Shown: in pieces, positions 62,191 to 64,000 of the stretch | How the letters are laid out: every line of letters starts with the position of its first letter | Numbering within the stretch: position 1 is the stretch's first letter | Source of the DNA: an uncultured Paracoccaceae bacterium | Lineage (GTDB): Bacteria > Pseudomonadota > Alphaproteobacteria > Rhodobacterales > Rhodobacteraceae | DNA: 64,000 bases | Assembly (NCBI GenBank): GCA_947488175.1 | Contig: CANKYO010000005.1 | Span: forward strand, 186,001-250,000 | Direction of reading: 5' to 3' | Notes under the pieces: generated by a model | The model's input: the letters and a program-made list of their open reading frames with translations, nothing else | Databases searched by the model: none | What the model was told of the DNA's origin: nothing | Made by a program: the position numbers and the translations under genes

Positions 62191-63785
62191 GTACGCCACT
62201 GCTGGATGTGCGTGACCTGCGCGTGGCCTTTCGCCAGGATGGTGAGACGACACATGCCGTGCGCGGCGTGTCGTTTCAGGTGCAGAAAGGCGAAACCGTC
62301 GCCATCGTCGGCGAGAGCGGGTCGGGGAAATCAGTGACGGCACTGTCGACCGTGCAGTTGTTGGGCGACAGCGCCGTGATGGCCGGGTCCATCACCTATG
62401 ACGCCGCGCAGATGGTCGGCGCGGATGAGGCTGAGCTGCGCCGGGTGCGGGGCAACGATATCAGCTTTATCTTTCAGGAGCCGATGACATCGCTGAACCC
62501 GCTGCACACGCTGGAAAAACAGTTGGCGGAAAGCATTGAGTTGCATCAGGGCATTCGCGGTCCTGAGGTGCGCAAGCGGATCATTCAATTGCTGGATCGT
62601 GTCGGGATTAGGGATGCGGAAAGCCGCCTGAACGCGTACCCGCACCAGTTGTCCGGCGGGCAGCGCCAGCGGGTGATGATTGCCATGGCGCTGGCGAATG
62701 GCCCTGACCTCTTGATCGCGGATGAGCCGACGACTGCGCTGGATGTCACCATTCAGGCGCAGATCCTCGACCTGCTGGCCGATCTGAAACGCGATGAGGG
62801 CATGTCGATGCTGTTCATCACCCATGATCTGACCATCGTGCGCAAGATTGCGGATCGGGTCTGTGTCATGAAGGATGGTGAGATTGTCGAAACCGGCCCT
62901 ACGGAAGAGATTTTTGCCAATCCGCAGCATCCCTATACCCAGATGCTGCTGGCCGCTGAGTCGACCGGTGTGCCAGCCGCCGTTCCGGCAGCGGCGCCTG
63001 TCGTACTGGAAACGGACAATACCAAGATCTGGTTTCCCATCCATCGCGGGCTGCTGAAGCGGACGGTGGGGCATATCAAGGCAGTGAACGCCGCCACCCT
63101 GACACTGCGCGCGGGTGAGACGCTGGGCGTGGTGGGTGAAAGCGGGTCAGGTAAGACCACTTTGGCGCTGGCGGTGATGCGTCTGATCGGGTCGGAGGGC
63201 CGGATCGCGTTTCAGGGCACCGATATTCACCATCTGAACCAGCGCCAGATGCGCCCGCTTCGCAGTGAAATGCAGATCGTGTTTCAGGACCCTTACGGAT
63301 CGTTGTCGCCCCGCATGACTGTGGCCGAGATTATCTCGGAAGGGTTGGGTGTGCATGGGGTGGAACCCGGGCGCAACCGGCGCGAGATGGTGGCGGAGAT
63401 CATGGGCGAGGTGGGGCTGAACCCTGACTTGATGGACCGGTATCCGCACGAGTTTTCGGGCGGGCAGCGCCAGCGGATTGCCATCGCCCGTGCGATGATC
63501 CTGCGCCCCAAGCTCTTGATCCTGGACGAACCCACATCGGCGCTGGATATGACAGTGCAGGTGCAGATCGTGCAATTGCTGCGTGATCTGCAGCAGAAAT
63601 ACGCGCTGGCCTATCTCTTTATAAGTCACGACCTGAAGGTGGTGCGCGCGCTGTCCCACAAGGTGATGGTGATGAAGCAGGGCGATGTGGTTGAGGCCGG
63701 GGACGCGGATGCGATTTTTGATGCGCCAAGGACCGAATACACACGCGCACTGATGGCTGCGGCGTTTGAAGGCAAGGTGGCCTGA
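62187..63785 (+). CDS. yejF: Peptide ABC transporter ATPase YejF (two ATPase domains)
   Basis: A 532-residue protein with two fused ABC domains. Walker A motifs are [11 protein letters not shown] (about residue 42) and [11 protein letters not shown] (about 315); signatures are [13 protein letters not shown] and [13 protein letters not shown]; Walker B are [12 protein letters not shown] and [12 protein letters not shown]. The fusion is the normal form in YejABEF. It is the last gene of the operon and its ATG overlaps the yejE stop (ATGA). Confidence 0.95.
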   Translation: MSTPLLDVRDLRVAFRQDGETTHAVRGVSFQVQKGETVAIVGESGSGKSVTALSTVQLLGDSAVMAGSITYDAAQMVGADEAELRRVRGNDISFIFQEPMTSLNPLHTLEKQLAESIELHQGIRGPEVRKRIIQLLDRVGIRDAESRLNAYPHQLSGGQRQRVMIAMALANGPDLLIADEPTTALDVTIQAQILDLLADLKRDEGMSMLFITHDLTIVRKIADRVCVMKDGEIVETGPTEEIFANPQHPYTQMLLAAESTGVPAAVPAAAPVVLETDNTKIWFPIHRGLLKRTVGHIKAVNAATLTLRAGETLGVVGESGSGKTTLALAVMRLIGSEGRIAFQGTDIHHLNQRQMRPLRSEMQIVFQDPYGSLSPRMTVAEIISEGLGVHGVEPGRNRREMVAEIMGEVGLNPDLMDRYPHEFSGGQRQRIAIARAMILRPKLLILDEPTSALDMTVQVQIVQLLRDLQQKYALAYLFISHDLKVVRALSHKVMVMKQGDVVEAGDADAIFDAPRTEYTRALMAAAFEGKVA

Positions 63786-63906
63786 GGACCGCGCGCTAAT
63801 GCGAGGACACATCTCCTTTCGCCATGCAATCTCGAGAAGCCTGCCTATATGAAAATAGAGCGCAGGATGTTGCTGCACCTTGCGCCGAATGGGGAGACCT
63901 GACTTG

Positions 63907-64000
63907 ATGACCAAACCGATTGCCCGCCGCATAAGAATGGCAGCCTTATCGTTGGGTGTATCACTCTGTGCGGTGACGGCCCTTGCCGATTCAGCTCTGA
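63907..64000 (+). CDS. Exported protein, N-terminal part (cut by window edge)
   Basis: Only 31 residues are visible: MTKPIARRIRMAALSLGVSL then CAVTALADSAL, a signal peptide with a likely cleavage after ALA. A GGGGAG site lies 10 bases before the ATG. The product cannot be identified from this fragment. Confidence 0.6.
   Translation, partial: MTKPIARRIRMAALSLGVSLCAVTALADSAL

Overview
The window looks like chromosomal DNA from a marine Rhodobacteraceae bacterium (Roseobacter group, Alphaproteobacteria). The grounds are the GC-rich codon usage, the alphaproteobacterial cell-cycle regulators GcrA and TrcR (DUF1013), a VPLPA-type CTERM surface protein, a MeaB-type GTPase, a YejABEF peptide transporter, and several dispersed palindromes used as gene-end elements. 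Most of the sequence is ordinary housekeeping DNA. I see no rRNA, tRNA, CRISPR array or intact insertion sequence. One structural RNA, the SRP RNA (ffs), lies on the minus strand at 52708-52801.

Layout. 1-5.7 kb: a cut-off AbiJ-like gene overlapping rimO, a VPLPA-CTERM protein, a short-chain dehydrogenase, an arsR/SRPBCC/YciI operon and gcrA. 5.8-13.5 kb: a lone ABC-2 permease, membrane proteins, a BNR-repeat protein, then argD, a GNAT gene and argF behind a possible arginine leader peptide. 13.5-21.7 kb: phosphate transporter, Nudix hydrolase, hrpB, a 286-bp element with terminal inverted repeats, a DM13 protein, rpmB, a PhyH-type dioxygenase and meaB. 21.9-26.4 kb: MFS exporter, sirtuin cobB, a site-2 protease and a small phosphatase. 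26.6-31.4 kb: lepA between two uncharacterised genes, one clearly AT-rich. 31.5-40.1 kb: two entericidin-like lipoproteins around a DksA-like gene, glyA, nadK, RNase T2, trcR, a methyltransferase/LysR pair, recR and ybaB. 40.2-48.4 kb: histidine phosphatase, dnaX, ankyrin and phosphatase genes, a divergent DUF6502/lipoprotein locus with twin operators, DUF1992 and rsgA. 48.8-52.5 kb: three tandem DUF1963 genes. 52.7-64 kb: ffs, a CpdB-like phosphoesterase, nudC, prephenate dehydratase, a membrane-anchored cytochrome c, and yejABEF.

The most unusual region is 48.8-52.5 kb. Each of three diverged DUF1963 genes is preceded by the C-terminal remnant of the same DUF4261-like gene and followed by the same type of palindrome. 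This points to repeated duplication of a DUF4261-DUF1963-terminator unit followed by decay of the upstream gene, a pattern like that of immunity or accessory gene arrays. Other points of interest are the twin TGTGCAAWTTNCACA operators at 46.0 kb, the Arg-rich leader upstream of argD, the MITE-like element at 18.1 kb, three families of dispersed short repeats, and the AT-rich orphan membrane gene after lepA.

Working links that can be read from gene order: argD-GNAT-argF (arginine synthesis), arsR-SRPBCC-YciI (translationally coupled), dnaX-ybaB-recR (interrupted by an antisense phosphatase gene), and yejA-B-E-F (one overlapping transport operon).
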